A stretch of DNA of 64,000 nt from contig NZ_PPSL01000002.1 in the NCBI RefSeq assembly GCF_002954265.1, positions 930,001-994,000 of the forward strand, in the 5' to 3' direction. The DNA comes from Flavipsychrobacter stenotrophus (lineage in GTDB: Bacteria; Bacteroidota; Bacteroidia; Chitinophagales; Chitinophagaceae). The translations under genes were made by a program, and so were the position numbers. Of the stretch, positions 24,568 to 33,381 are shown piece after piece (the first letter of the stretch is position 1; each line of letters opens with the position of its first letter). The notes under the pieces were generated by a model that did no database searches, was not told the DNA's origin, and saw nothing but the letters and a program-made list of their open reading frames with translations.

Positions 24568-27500
24568 TTATTTTTTAGTTCCTGTCTGGGTTTTATACAG
24601 TTGTTCGCGGGAATGGTTTACGGGGATGCCCAGAGACTCATAGATGTAGTCTTGTGCAAGGGTGCGGACATTGAGCTTGTTGATCTTGGCATTGTCGGCA
24701 GTAGGGTAAACACGATTGCTAAGGAATATGAACACTATACCTGTAGCAGGATCCGCCCAGACGCAGGTGCCGGTAAAACCCTGGTGGCCAAAGGCCTGTG
24801 CACTTACTCGGTCGCCGGTGGGGCCTGGTTCTCCAAATTCAGGTGTTGGCTTGTCGAAGCCCAGTCCGCGATGGTTAAGGCTGCTGTTATAAGCAGTGAA
24901 CAGTGCAACAGTCTCGGGTTTGAAATAGTGCTTACCGCCATAGCTGCCTTTGTTGAGGAGCATCTGCATAATTACCGCTGCATCGTGACCGGTAGAGAAC
25001 AGACCCGCGTGGCCTGCAACACCGCCCAACATGGCCGCGCAAGGATCGTGTACATAGCCATGCACCAATTCCTGACGGAAGCTGAAATCCATTTCTGTTG
25101 GTGCTATGCGGGTAAGGTTGAACTTAGATAGCGGATTGTAAAGCGTGTAAGCCAACCCCAACGGCTTATAGAATTGTTCATCAGCATATTTGTCAATGGT
25201 CTTACCGGTTAACTGCTCTACAACCTTTGCAAGGAGGAGGAAGTCGAGATCGCTATATACGCTTTTACCCTTATTGTCGAGGCTGCTGCGTAATATTTTG
25301 CTCCAGATACTGTCTTTATAATCGCTACTCAACCAAAGGTTTTCAGCAACGGGTATATTGAATTCGGGCGACATTTTTTTGCGGTACAATGCCTTCTTAG
25401 GCTTGCCCTTTTCATTGAGTGTCTCTTTGTAGAAAGGAATCCAGCTTTTCAGTCCGGCCTGGTGCAGCAGCACATCTTTAATTTTCAGTCCTGCTTTGTC
25501 TGTGCCATGAGTCATAGGCAGGTAGTCTCCCAGGGTCTTTTCCAAGTCTATCTTACCATCCTCATAGAGCTTCATAATAGATATGTTGGTAGCCAGCATT
25601 TTGGTGCAAGACGCCATATCATAGAGCGTATTGGTATCTACCATCTGCGGATTATCATACATAAGGTGGCCAAACGCTTTATCGAAGAATACCTTACCAT
25701 CACGGGCTGCCAATAACCTGCAGCCCGGGAAGGCGCCATCTATTATGCAGCGTTGCAAAAAGAGATCCAGTTTATCCAACGCAGTGGCATCAACAACACC
25801 TGCATCAACAGGGTAGAGTGTCTTAACTAGATCTTTAGGTACTTCCTTTAGAGGCTCAGCTTTCTTAATGACCGGTGCAGGGCACACGCTACGTCCATCG
25901 ATACAGGCAGTAACGGGCAGGTGTCCATTTGCTTTTATCTTCTTGGTCAGTACGTCGGCCATTACCAGTTCGGTAAGGCTATCATCTTCATAAGTGACCA
26001 TTACCGATGGGGCACCGCAGAAGTATTGCATGGCATATGCGTTACCCAGCAACACCACCATTACATTGCCTTTGCAGGCTGCCTGCTGAATGAAAGTAAG
26101 CGCCTCGTCGCTCAGTCCGTAAGCGCCTGCAGGTGTAAAGTTGAGGTTGTGTATGGCCACAATTGTAGCGTCATATCTGCTGATGCTATTGAGCACTTTC
26201 TGATAGTCGGCAGTTGTTGATCCCTTTGGCAACCAATTGGCTTTTGCATCGGTGTATTTATCTTTTATTCCCTCGAAAAGAGGAGTGGTAGTTGTGGCAT
26301 TGATACCCACATAACCCACGCTCATATTGTCATTGAGCTTGTTCATTACCTGGTTGTCATCTTTTACCAGCGTAATAGCCTCACGAGCAGTCTGTGTTCT
26401 TACTTCATCCAATGCGGCATTGAGATCGTTGGTAATGTTGGTAGTATCTATATCCTTAAATGAGTTAAGACCGGCATCATATTTAGCAGCTAATATCTTC
26501 TTTACGCTCGCTTCCAGTTGCGTCATTGGTATGGCACCTGTATCGAGCGCCTGCTTTATGCGGGCAATACCCGCGGGTGCATCACCGGAGAATAGCAACA
26601 CATCGTTACCGGCAGCAAAGGCACGCATGTCGGCCTCGCCTGAAGGGAAGTATTTTACCACAGCATCCATACGCAGGGCATCAGTGAATATCAATCCGTT
26701 GAAACCCATCTTATCTTTAAGCAGGCCTGTGACCGTGTTTTTAGAGAGTGATGTGGGTACGTGAGTAGCAGTATCTAAGGACGGCACTTCCAGGTGGCCT
26801 ACCATAACACTCTTTACACCTGCTGCTATCAACTGGCGGAAAGGATAAAGTTCTAAAGTATCGAGCTGGGCAAGTGACTTAGGAATGAGTGGGAGGTCTT
26901 TGTGGGAATCTGTATTTGTGTCTCCATGACCCGGAAAATGCTTGGCACATGCAATGATACCGTACTTCTGCAAGCCGCGCATAAATGCTTTGGCCAGCAA
27001 GGATACCCAGTTTTTGTTCTCACCAAAAGAACGGGAATTGATAACCGGATTGGCTGCGTTATTGTTTACATCTACGTCAGGAGCGAAGTCTATATGCACA
27101 CCTATTCTCTTGCACTGAGCAGCTATGGCAGCACCCATTTTGTAAACCAGGCTGGTATCTCTTGTAGCGCCCAGCATCATCTGTCGGGGAAAGTTGCGTA
27201 CGCTATCTAACCTCATACCTAGGCCCCACTCCGCATCCATAGATAGGAGAAGCGGCACCTGCGCCATGTGCTGGTAGCGGTTGGTCATCATAGCCTGGCG
27301 TATAGGGCCGCCCTGCATGAAAATGAGTCCACCAATCTGATGGGCTTTTATCAATTTTGTAATTGCTTCCTCATTCAGGTTTTTGCCGCCGGAGTAGGCC
27401 GCTACCATAAATAATTGGCCTATCCTCTCTTCTTCGTTCAGTGCATTATACACACTGTCCACCCAATGGTTCTTCGCCCTTGTGTAGTTGTCTTTCTCCT

Positions 27501-27573
27501 TTTTAGGATTTGCTGATGCAATATTGCTTACCAGCAGCAAGCAGCATATAATGGCGAGACCTAACCTATTCAT
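24568..27573 (-). CDS. Fusion of a GH3 beta-N-acetylhexosaminidase (NagZ-like) and a beta-lactamase-type serine hydrolase
   Basis: Start ATG 27573 gives the signal peptide MNRLGLAIICCLLLVSNIAS; the longer frame adds 13 residues. The first half is a GH3 domain with the NagZ loop KHFPGHGDTNTDSHKDLP holding the His-Asp dyad, and the nucleophile aspartate in GLIFTDALRMDAV. A GH3 C-terminal alpha/beta domain follows (about 400-570). The last 400 residues are a class-C-like serine hydrolase: SCTK (SxxK, in YDMASCTKMLA), YSDLDF in the place of YxN, and GHQGFTGT. The protein is about 1000 residues, exported, and probably acts on peptidoglycan, removing N-acetylglucosamine and perhaps cutting a peptide or ester. 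Such fusions are known in Bacteroidota; the partner activity is not proven. Confidence 0.9.
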   Translation of the reverse strand: MNRLGLAIICCLLLVSNIASANPKKEKDNYTRAKNHWVDSVYNALNEEERIGQLFMVAAYSGGKNLNEEAITKLIKAHQIGGLIFMQGGPIRQAMMTNRYQHMAQVPLLLSMDAEWGLGMRLDSVRNFPRQMMLGATRDTSLVYKMGAAIAAQCKRIGVHIDFAPDVDVNNNAANPVINSRSFGENKNWVSLLAKAFMRGLQKYGIIACAKHFPGHGDTNTDSHKDLPLIPKSLAQLDTLELYPFRQLIAAGVKSVMVGHLEVPSLDTATHVPTSLSKNTVTGLLKDKMGFNGLIFTDALRMDAVVKYFPSGEADMRAFAAGNDVLLFSGDAPAGIARIKQALDTGAIPMTQLEASVKKILAAKYDAGLNSFKDIDTTNITNDLNAALDEVRTQTAREAITLVKDDNQVMNKLNDNMSVGYVGINATTTTPLFEGIKDKYTDAKANWLPKGSTTADYQKVLNSISRYDATIVAIHNLNFTPAGAYGLSDEALTFIQQAACKGNVMVVLLGNAYAMQYFCGAPSVMVTYEDDSLTELVMADVLTKKIKANGHLPVTACIDGRSVCPAPVIKKAEPLKEVPKDLVKTLYPVDAGVVDATALDKLDLFLQRCIIDGAFPGCRLLAARDGKVFFDKAFGHLMYDNPQMVDTNTLYDMASCTKMLATNISIMKLYEDGKIDLEKTLGDYLPMTHGTDKAGLKIKDVLLHQAGLKSWIPFYKETLNEKGKPKKALYRKKMSPEFNIPVAENLWLSSDYKDSIWSKILRSSLDNKGKSVYSDLDFLLLAKVVEQLTGKTIDKYADEQFYKPLGLAYTLYNPLSKFNLTRIAPTEMDFSFRQELVHGYVHDPCAAMLGGVAGHAGLFSTGHDAAVIMQMLLNKGSYGGKHYFKPETVALFTAYNSSLNHRGLGFDKPTPEFGEPGPTGDRVSAQAFGHQGFTGTCVWADPATGIVFIFLSNRVYPTADNAKINKLNVRTLAQDYIYESLGIPVNHSREQLYKTQTGTKK

Positions 27574-27689
27574 AAAAACAAAAATAATTCTATTCGGATG
27601 AAAATGGTTCACAGATTTTTAAACGATTACGCAGATTACACAGATTTTCAGTTTTGAATGGATTTTCGGCAGGTGCCAACGGAGGTGAA

Positions 27690-28215
27690 ATTCTAATCGG
27701 GCATTGGTTTGGCGTAATTTATTGTTTTTCATTTGGTTGTGATTTTTGGTTATGCCCGATCGTGCCCGATGTGGGCTGTCTGAACCATGATTCGCATGAT
27801 AGCATGATTGAAGGATGCCCGATGTAATCGTTACGTGTGCCGGGTTTATGCAGGGCTGAAGATCTTCAGCCCCTACGTTGTTATTTTTTTGAATGCCCGA
27901 TGAAAATGAAATTTTAATCGGGCATTGGATTGGTGTAGTTGGTTGGTTTTCATTTGGTTGTGATTTTTGGTTATGCCCGATCGTGCCCGATGGAGGTTGT
28001 CTGAACCATGATTCGCATGATAGCATGATTGAGGGATGCCCGATGTAATCGTTACGTGTGCCGGGTTTATGCCGGGCTGAAAATGTTCAGCCCTTACGTG
28101 TTTTGTTTTTCGTGGGATGCCCGATGGAGATGAAATTCTAATCGGGCATGGGATTGGTGTAGTTCGTTGGTTTTCATTTGGTTGTGGTTTTTGGGTATGC
28201 CCGATTGTGCCCGAC
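27690..28215. repeat. Inverted array of the 220-bp ATCGGGCAT units (3 copies)
   Basis: Three units lie in the orientation opposite to the array at 6631-7650. Unit heads (ATGCCCGATCGTGCCCGATG and variants) are at about 27754, 27974 and 28198, 220-224 bases apart. Each unit has the ATGCCCGAT/ATCGGGCAT hairpin, a segment TCTGAACCATGATTCGCATG, and GGGCTGAA..TTCAGCCC (27854-27873, 28075-28092). The open frame of 135 codons in 27619-28026 is made of repeats and is not a gene. The span 27574-27689 carries the hexosaminidase 5' region. Confidence 0.8.
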
Positions 28216-28411
28216 TAGTTGAGTGCGGGGAGCGAAAGAGCGGAGAGCGGTTGGGTGTTTGGTCTCAAAGAGGACCGGCCGGATGGTTGTTGGTCATAAG
28301 ACCAACAACGGCGGTGCGGACCGGCGTTCCCGGGGAGTGTGTGATGACATGTGAAAATAGGTATAAAATAACACACAAAGGTCGGGAGGAGAGATGTTAA
28401 GTGCAAATGAA
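28216..28411. repeat. Composite-repeat segment with hairpin unit (inverted copy)
   Basis: This matches the reverse complement of about 6402-6550: GTCTCAAAGAGGACCGGCCGG, then the perfect hairpin GTTGTTGGTC / GACCAACAAC (28287-28310), and the segment CACACAAAGGTCGGGAGG / GTTAAGTGCAAATGA next to the terminal-repeat element. Confidence 0.65.
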
Positions 28412-28492
28412 CATATCCACAATTTTTGATTTGGCGGTATGGGCTGATGGGGGATGTTTTTGGGCATTTTGCGTGTTGAAAATGTGGATATG
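28412..28492. repeat. 81-bp element with 10-bp terminal inverted repeats (copy 2)
   Basis: Ends CATATCCACA (28412-28421) and TGTGGATATG (28483-28492) are identical to those of the copy at 6320-6401, and the centre is G-rich (GGCGGTATGGGCTGATGGGG). The rest of the gap to 28595 shows no further feature apart from the start region of the helicase gene. Confidence 0.7.
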
Positions 28493-28595
28493 TTAAGATT
28501 TTAGGACCCGATTTTTAGCTGTGCCGCCATTATTCTGCTATTTACATTGCTCCTGAGTTATTCCTACCTTCATAGCGCAGAATAATAGCGCGGTA

Positions 28596-31500
28596 ATGAT
28601 CATTAATGAAGACCTGTTTTTAGAGAGATATAATAAGTTGAATAGCCGCCAGAAGCAGGCAGTAGATGAGATCTATGGCCCGGTGATGGTAATAGCGGGT
28701 CCGGGAACGGGAAAGACCGAGGTGTTGTCTATGCGTATTGCGGCATTGATACGCAGTGAGGCGCAGGTGCAGCCACATGAGATATTGTGTCTTACCTATA
28801 CCGAAGAAGCTACTAATTCTATGCGCCGCAGGCTGGTGCAGATAATTGGCGCGGCCGCTCATAAAGTGAATATCTATACATTCCACGCTTTCTGCAATAA
28901 TATCATTCAGAACAACAGTGAATACTTCAGTATGCGGACGCTGCAGCCGATGACCGACCTGGAGCGCACCGACCTGCTATATAAAATGTTGGAAGACCTG
29001 CCATCTGGTCACCCATTGAGGAAGCTGAGTGGTAATATCTATTATGATTCGGGCAAGCTGAGTAAGCTGTTTGATATTATGAAACGGGAATACCTTACCG
29101 CAGAAGGTATATCGGCAGCCATAGATGAGTACCTACTGAGTCTGCCAACAAGAGAAGAATATATTTACAAAAGGAATGGAGCCAATTTTAAGAAGGGCGA
29201 CCTGAAGCAATCACAAATTGATGAGCAGATAAAGCGCATGGAGACCACCCGTGCTGCTGCCCACCTGTTTGACATTTATGAAAGCCGAATGAAGGAAGCC
29301 GGCAGGTATGACTTTAACGACATGATACTGTGGGTGCTTGATGCCTTTAAGAAATATCCATGGATGTTGCAGAGCTACCAGGAAAGGTTCCAGTTTACCC
29401 TTGTGGATGAATTCCAGGATACGAATGGTGCTCAGAATGAGCTGATCAACCAGTTGACCGCTTTCTGGGAAGACCCGAACATATTTGTAGTGGGTGATGA
29501 TGACCAGAGTATCTATGAGTTTCAGGGGGCCAGGATACGCAACATCATAGAGTTTTACCTGAGGTACAAAGACACCATTAAGATAGTGGTGTTGCCGGAG
29601 AACTACCGTTCATCGCAGCAGATCATAGACAGGGCAATGGCCACTATTGGCAACAATAAAGCACGCCTCATCAATCAGCTTGCAGACCTGCAGTTGGACA
29701 AGAATATTGTTTCGGCGGCAGACAGATTTAAGAATGAGCCCAACATCGTGCATCCTGAAGTGAGGATGTATAACAACATACTACAGGAAGAGGCGGATGT
29801 GGTGATGCAGATAGAACGGCTGCAACAGCAAGGTATAGCGCTGCAGGACGTTGCAGTATTGTATGCCCAGCACAAGCAGGCCGATAATATTATAGCCCTG
29901 CTGGAACGCAAGAACATACCCTATAATGTAAAGCGGGAAGTGAACCTGCTGGAGTTGCCACTGACTGAGCAGATACTGAACATACTGGACTACCTGCAAC
30001 AGGAAAAGAAAAAGACCTTTAGCGGAGAGGAAGTGTTGTTTGAACTGATGCACTCACCCTATTTTGAGATAGCACCTACCGACATTGCGCAGCTGGCCTT
30101 GTATATACAAGCTAACCGCAAGAATGGTGGCATAAAGTGGCGCATGCTTATTTCTAACCACCTGCAGCTGGAAACCATAGACCTGCAGACAACAGAGGCC
30201 ATACGCAGGCTGAGCAACAACCTGGATAACTGGGAACGTGAGCAGATGACATTGCCCCTGCCTCTGCTGATAGAGAAGATCGTATACGAGAGCGGCATAG
30301 TCAACTACCTGCTTAAGGAGGCAGACCATATCTGGAACATGCAGGTGCTCTATGCGCTGTTCCAGTTTATTAAAGATGCATGGTCTAGAGATAGTAAGAT
30401 GAAGTCGGCACAGCTGCGGCAGATGATAGACCGCATGAATGATGAGGGCATCAAAGCGCCTGTGCAGCGGGTGATACAGAATGACAATGGTGTAAAATTC
30501 TATACCGCTCATAGTGCCAAGGGCAATGAGTTTGAGTATGTATTCCTGGTAGGCTGCACCAAAAACTTCTGGGAAAATAAGAAGGGCGGTGGTGCTAACT
30601 ATCACATGCCCGATACCATTACAGCTACCGAAGAAGATCCTGATAATACTTATAAAACCGAAGTTGCCCGCAGGCTGTTCTATGTAGCCCTTACCCGCGC
30701 AAAGAAACACCTGTATATATCTTACGCGCTCAACGACAACGCAGGCAAAGCTATAGAAGCATCGGTATTTGTAGATGAGATAAGTGTGCCTGAAGAACGC
30801 ATAAGGCAAACAGTGCCTGTAGGTGAAATAGCGGAACACCTGAAGTGGGCCATGGCACCGGTGGAGGAAGTAGTGATAAAGATGGCCAATGCGCAATGGA
30901 TAGAACGTGTACTGCAGCAGCTGACAATGAGTTACACTTCTATATCGAAGTACCTGCGTTGCCCACTCGCATTTTATTATGAATTGATACTGAAAGTGCC
31001 GTTCCAGAAAAATGATGCGCTGGCGTTTGGTAGTGCGGTGCACAATGCATTGGAAAGATTCTATAAAGACATGCAGGTAAGAAAGGGTGAATTCCCAAGT
31101 AAGGAAGAACTGCTCAACCAGTTTAAATATGCACTGAACACTGAAGCTTCCAGCTTTACCGCGGTGCAGTTTGACAGGAGAACGGAACAGGGAAATACGC
31201 TCTTGTCGGAATACTACGATCACTATATCAACACGCTGCATAAGAATGTGGAGATAGAGTATAAGGTGAACCGCTACGTATTAGATGGCGTGCCTGTAAC
31301 CGCCAAGATAGATAAGATAGAAATAGACGGTGACAAATGTACCGTGGTAGACTATAAGACCGGCGACCCGGACAAATCTGGCAACGCCAACACCGCACCG
31401 CCGAATGAGAAAGACCCCAACGGAGGTGATTACTGGCGACAGATGGTATTCTATAAGCTACTACTCGAAAACTATGAAGACAGAAGGTGGCAGGTAGCAC

Positions 31501-31745
31501 TGGGCAAGTTTGACTACATACAGAAAAGCACCAAGACCGGCGAGTATAAGCAGATAACAGTACCTGTTTTTCCGCAGGATGAGCAGATAGTAAGACAGCA
31601 ATTAAAAGATACTTACGCCCGTGTAATGAATCATGAATTTGACAAAGGCTGTGGAAAAGAAGACTGCCATTGGTGCAATTTTGCCAGAACATATAAACTG
31701 GTAAGGCCTAAGGAAGATGAACTGATAGAGATAGATGATGTGTAA
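28596..31745 (+). CDS. UvrD/Rep-type helicase fused to a PD-(D/E)XK nuclease with Fe-S cysteines
   Basis: A 1049-residue protein. The superfamily 1A helicase core has Walker A GPGTGKT (residues 35-41), the DEXQ-box LVDEFQDTN, the QSIYEFQGA motif, ENYRSS, and motif VI RRLFYVALTRAKK. The C-terminal 270 residues form a RecB/AddB-like nuclease: AFGSAVHNALERFY, then VDYKTGDP with the catalytic Asp and Lys. One cysteine before it (LRCPLAFYYE) and three after it (GCGKEDCHWCNF) match the four ligands of an iron-sulphur nuclease of the AddB/Cas4 type. It probably processes DNA ends alone, as no AddB/RecC partner is adjacent. It could be a defence or repair enzyme. Confidence 0.92.
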   Translation: MIINEDLFLERYNKLNSRQKQAVDEIYGPVMVIAGPGTGKTEVLSMRIAALIRSEAQVQPHEILCLTYTEEATNSMRRRLVQIIGAAAHKVNIYTFHAFCNNIIQNNSEYFSMRTLQPMTDLERTDLLYKMLEDLPSGHPLRKLSGNIYYDSGKLSKLFDIMKREYLTAEGISAAIDEYLLSLPTREEYIYKRNGANFKKGDLKQSQIDEQIKRMETTRAAAHLFDIYESRMKEAGRYDFNDMILWVLDAFKKYPWMLQSYQERFQFTLVDEFQDTNGAQNELINQLTAFWEDPNIFVVGDDDQSIYEFQGARIRNIIEFYLRYKDTIKIVVLPENYRSSQQIIDRAMATIGNNKARLINQLADLQLDKNIVSAADRFKNEPNIVHPEVRMYNNILQEEADVVMQIERLQQQGIALQDVAVLYAQHKQADNIIALLERKNIPYNVKREVNLLELPLTEQILNILDYLQQEKKKTFSGEEVLFELMHSPYFEIAPTDIAQLALYIQANRKNGGIKWRMLISNHLQLETIDLQTTEAIRRLSNNLDNWEREQMTLPLPLLIEKIVYESGIVNYLLKEADHIWNMQVLYALFQFIKDAWSRDSKMKSAQLRQMIDRMNDEGIKAPVQRVIQNDNGVKFYTAHSAKGNEFEYVFLVGCTKNFWENKKGGGANYHMPDTITATEEDPDNTYKTEVARRLFYVALTRAKKHLYISYALNDNAGKAIEASVFVDEISVPEERIRQTVPVGEIAEHLKWAMAPVEEVVIKMANAQWIERVLQQLTMSYTSISKYLRCPLAFYYELILKVPFQKNDALAFGSAVHNALERFYKDMQVRKGEFPSKEELLNQFKYALNTEASSFTAVQFDRRTEQGNTLLSEYYDHYINTLHKNVEIEYKVNRYVLDGVPVTAKIDKIEIDGDKCTVVDYKTGDPDKSGNANTAPPNEKDPNGGDYWRQMVFYKLLLENYEDRRWQVALGKFDYIQKSTKTGEYKQITVPVFPQDEQIVRQQLKDTYARVMNHEFDKGCGKEDCHWCNFARTYKLVRPKEDELIEIDDV

Positions 31746-31937
31746 AGTATTAACTATTGGGTAATATTACGCGTCAAAAACGATTCATATTCAACATCTT
31801 GTTACTGTATAATTATTATTAATTCAGGGGCATTTAATTTCTATATTTCCGGTATGTGCCTTGGGTAAATTTTGTAGAAAAAACTCGTAAACAGTTAACA
31901 ATCAGCACTTTTTTTAGCTTAGTAGATGCATGCTACT

Positions 31938-31945
31938 TATATTTG
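31938..31945 (+). promoter_or_regulatory. -7 box TATATTTG before the 38-residue peptide gene
   Basis: TATATTTG matches TAnnTTTG. It ends 4 bases before the first ATG (31950), so the message would be almost leaderless or start at the ATG at 31959. The rest of 31746-31937 shows nothing. Confidence 0.4.
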
Positions 31946-31949
31946 TAGT

Positions 31950-32066
31950 ATGAAGATCATGCATCATTTACGGCAGTTACGCAACCCGGATATATTTAGT
32001 TATGCATTGTCGTTTTTTGTACTTTTTATGGTTATCATGGCTTCCATAAAAATTATCTTCTTCTGA
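31950..32066 (+). CDS. Putative 38-residue single-pass membrane peptide
   Basis: ATG 31950 opens a 38-codon frame ending TGA at 32064. It begins MKIMHHLRQLRNPD, basic and polar, and then has one long hydrophobic helix (about residues 16-38, with ALSFFVLFMVIMASIKIIFF). A -7 box lies directly before it. It converges on the MntR-type repressor gene, with 6 bases between stops. Such tiny membrane peptides include regulators and toxins of type I systems, but nothing here decides the role. Confidence 0.45.
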   Translation: MKIMHHLRQLRNPDIFSYALSFFVLFMVIMASIKIIFF

Positions 32067-32072
32067 TATCGC

Positions 32073-32741
32073 TTACTTTGTAACAAGAATGTTTTCTGTA
32101 AACTTTTTGGACACAGTGGTGTTTGTTCCCGAGCCAATTTTTATCACCAAAGATCCGTCGTAGGCTATTTTCTCTACAGTAGTTATCTTGGTGCCTATTC
32201 CCACTTCCAGTTGCTTCAGATATTGCAGAAAGGGCGTAGTGGTATCTTTCACGCCCACTACAGTGCATTTTTTTCCTGGTTCTACTTCTTCCAGGGTTGT
32301 AGTAGATGTTACGGGAACTTCTCCATTAGATTTAGGTATCGGGTCGCCATGCGGATCGAATTGCGGGAAGCCCAGATATTTATCCAGTCTGTCAGCCAGT
32401 TCAGGATGTTGAATGTGTTCTAGCTGCTCAGCAATATCATGTATCTCATCCCAGGTATAGCCCAGTTTTTCCTGTAGGAATACTTCCCATAGTCTGTGCT
32501 TGCGCACAATGAGCAAGGCGGCCTTGCGGCCCTTCTCCGTAAATTTTACACCCCTGGTTTTGTCGTATGATATCAGCTTCTTGTCTGCCAGTTTCCTCAC
32601 CATATCTATAACCGAAGCAGGGTTATTGCCCAGTGCTTCTGCCATGGCAGTAAGGCTTATCTTTTCGGTAGTGCTGGTGTGCCCTATGTTGTAGATAGCC
32701 TTAAGATAGTTTTCTTCGGAGAGTGTTTGCATGCCTGACAT
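32073..32741 (-). CDS. DtxR/MntR-family metal-dependent transcriptional repressor
   Basis: The 222-residue protein has the DtxR plan: an N-terminal winged helix (about residues 6-65; NYLKAIYNIG, ALGNNPASVIDMVRKLADKKLI, RGVKFTEKGRK), a dimerisation and metal-binding domain (about 70-140; HRLWEVFLQEKLGYTWDEIHDIAEQLEH, with His and Glu ligands), and a C-terminal FeoA/SH3-like domain (about 150-222). It should bind Mn2+ or Fe2+ and repress metal uptake. No metal transporter is in the window, so its targets are elsewhere. It follows the pentapeptide-repeat gene by 28 bases and may share its transcript. Confidence 0.92.
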   Translation of the reverse strand: MSGMQTLSEENYLKAIYNIGHTSTTEKISLTAMAEALGNNPASVIDMVRKLADKKLISYDKTRGVKFTEKGRKAALLIVRKHRLWEVFLQEKLGYTWDEIHDIAEQLEHIQHPELADRLDKYLGFPQFDPHGDPIPKSNGEVPVTSTTTLEEVEPGKKCTVVGVKDTTTPFLQYLKQLEVGIGTKITTVEKIAYDGSLVIKIGSGTNTTVSKKFTENILVTK

Positions 32742-32769
32742 GTGGTAAAGATAAATAATTGTCTATTTA

Positions 32770-33354
32770 TTACTCTTCAATAATAATGTCCAATCCGTAT
32801 AATAATGACAATGCTTCGGGCAGGCTGAATTTGGCCTTCTTTATTTTATTGGTCTTTGTATCTATCAGGTAATTACGTGCGCCTGCAAAACTGGCCTTTG
32901 TAAGGTCGGTGTTGGCAAATGTGGCGCCCGACAGATCTGTGCCCCGGAAGTCGGACTGGGTGAGATCACACTCGCTAAAATCAACCTCATTGGCCATGCA
33001 GTTGATGAAGTGCGCCTTCTTCATGGTCTTGCCGAAGAAGCTGCAATAGCTAATGCGGCTATTGGTAAAGCCCACAGAAAAAGGAGTGCCGGCATCGTAC
33101 CATACTATACCTATTGCTTTGCTGTCTATGATCTTAACGCCATTGATAGATGTATGTTTCAGCTTGATGAGCGAGAGATCGCAGCTTTCGAAAATACAAT
33201 CTATAAAACTACAATCCTCAAATACGCAGCCTTTAAGGTTGCTCTTATAAAATGTGCAACGGGTGAAGTTTCTTGCAACTACATGCTTATCCTCATAGAT
33301 AACCTCTTCAAATCTTTTACCTGTATGTACTATTGCCTCGTTATTGTCTTGCAT
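32770..33354 (-). CDS. Pentapeptide-repeat protein
   Basis: The 194-residue protein consists largely of pentapeptide repeats of the A(D/N)LXX type: CVFEDCSFIDCIFESCDLSL and later VDFSECDLTQ, SDFRGTDLSG and ATFANTDLTK. They should form a right-handed quadrilateral beta helix. Family members are varied; some mimic DNA and protect gyrase from quinolones, many have no known role. It lies between the WYL regulator (27-base gap) and the metal repressor (28-base gap), all on the minus strand. Confidence 0.88.
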   Translation of the reverse strand: MQDNNEAIVHTGKRFEEVIYEDKHVVARNFTRCTFYKSNLKGCVFEDCSFIDCIFESCDLSLIKLKHTSINGVKIIDSKAIGIVWYDAGTPFSVGFTNSRISYCSFFGKTMKKAHFINCMANEVDFSECDLTQSDFRGTDLSGATFANTDLTKASFAGARNYLIDTKTNKIKKAKFSLPEALSLLYGLDIIIEE

Positions 33355-33381
33355 GGCAGTGCAATGTACCTAAAAATGGTG

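Noticed and set aside
27619-28026. A 135-codon frame upstream of the hexosaminidase gene
   Set aside because: It consists of the inverted 220-bp repeat units.
30054-31241. A 395-codon minus-strand frame opposite the helicase-nuclease
   Set aside because: It is the antisense shadow of a well-supported gene, with a Cys/Tyr/His-rich composition typical of shadows.
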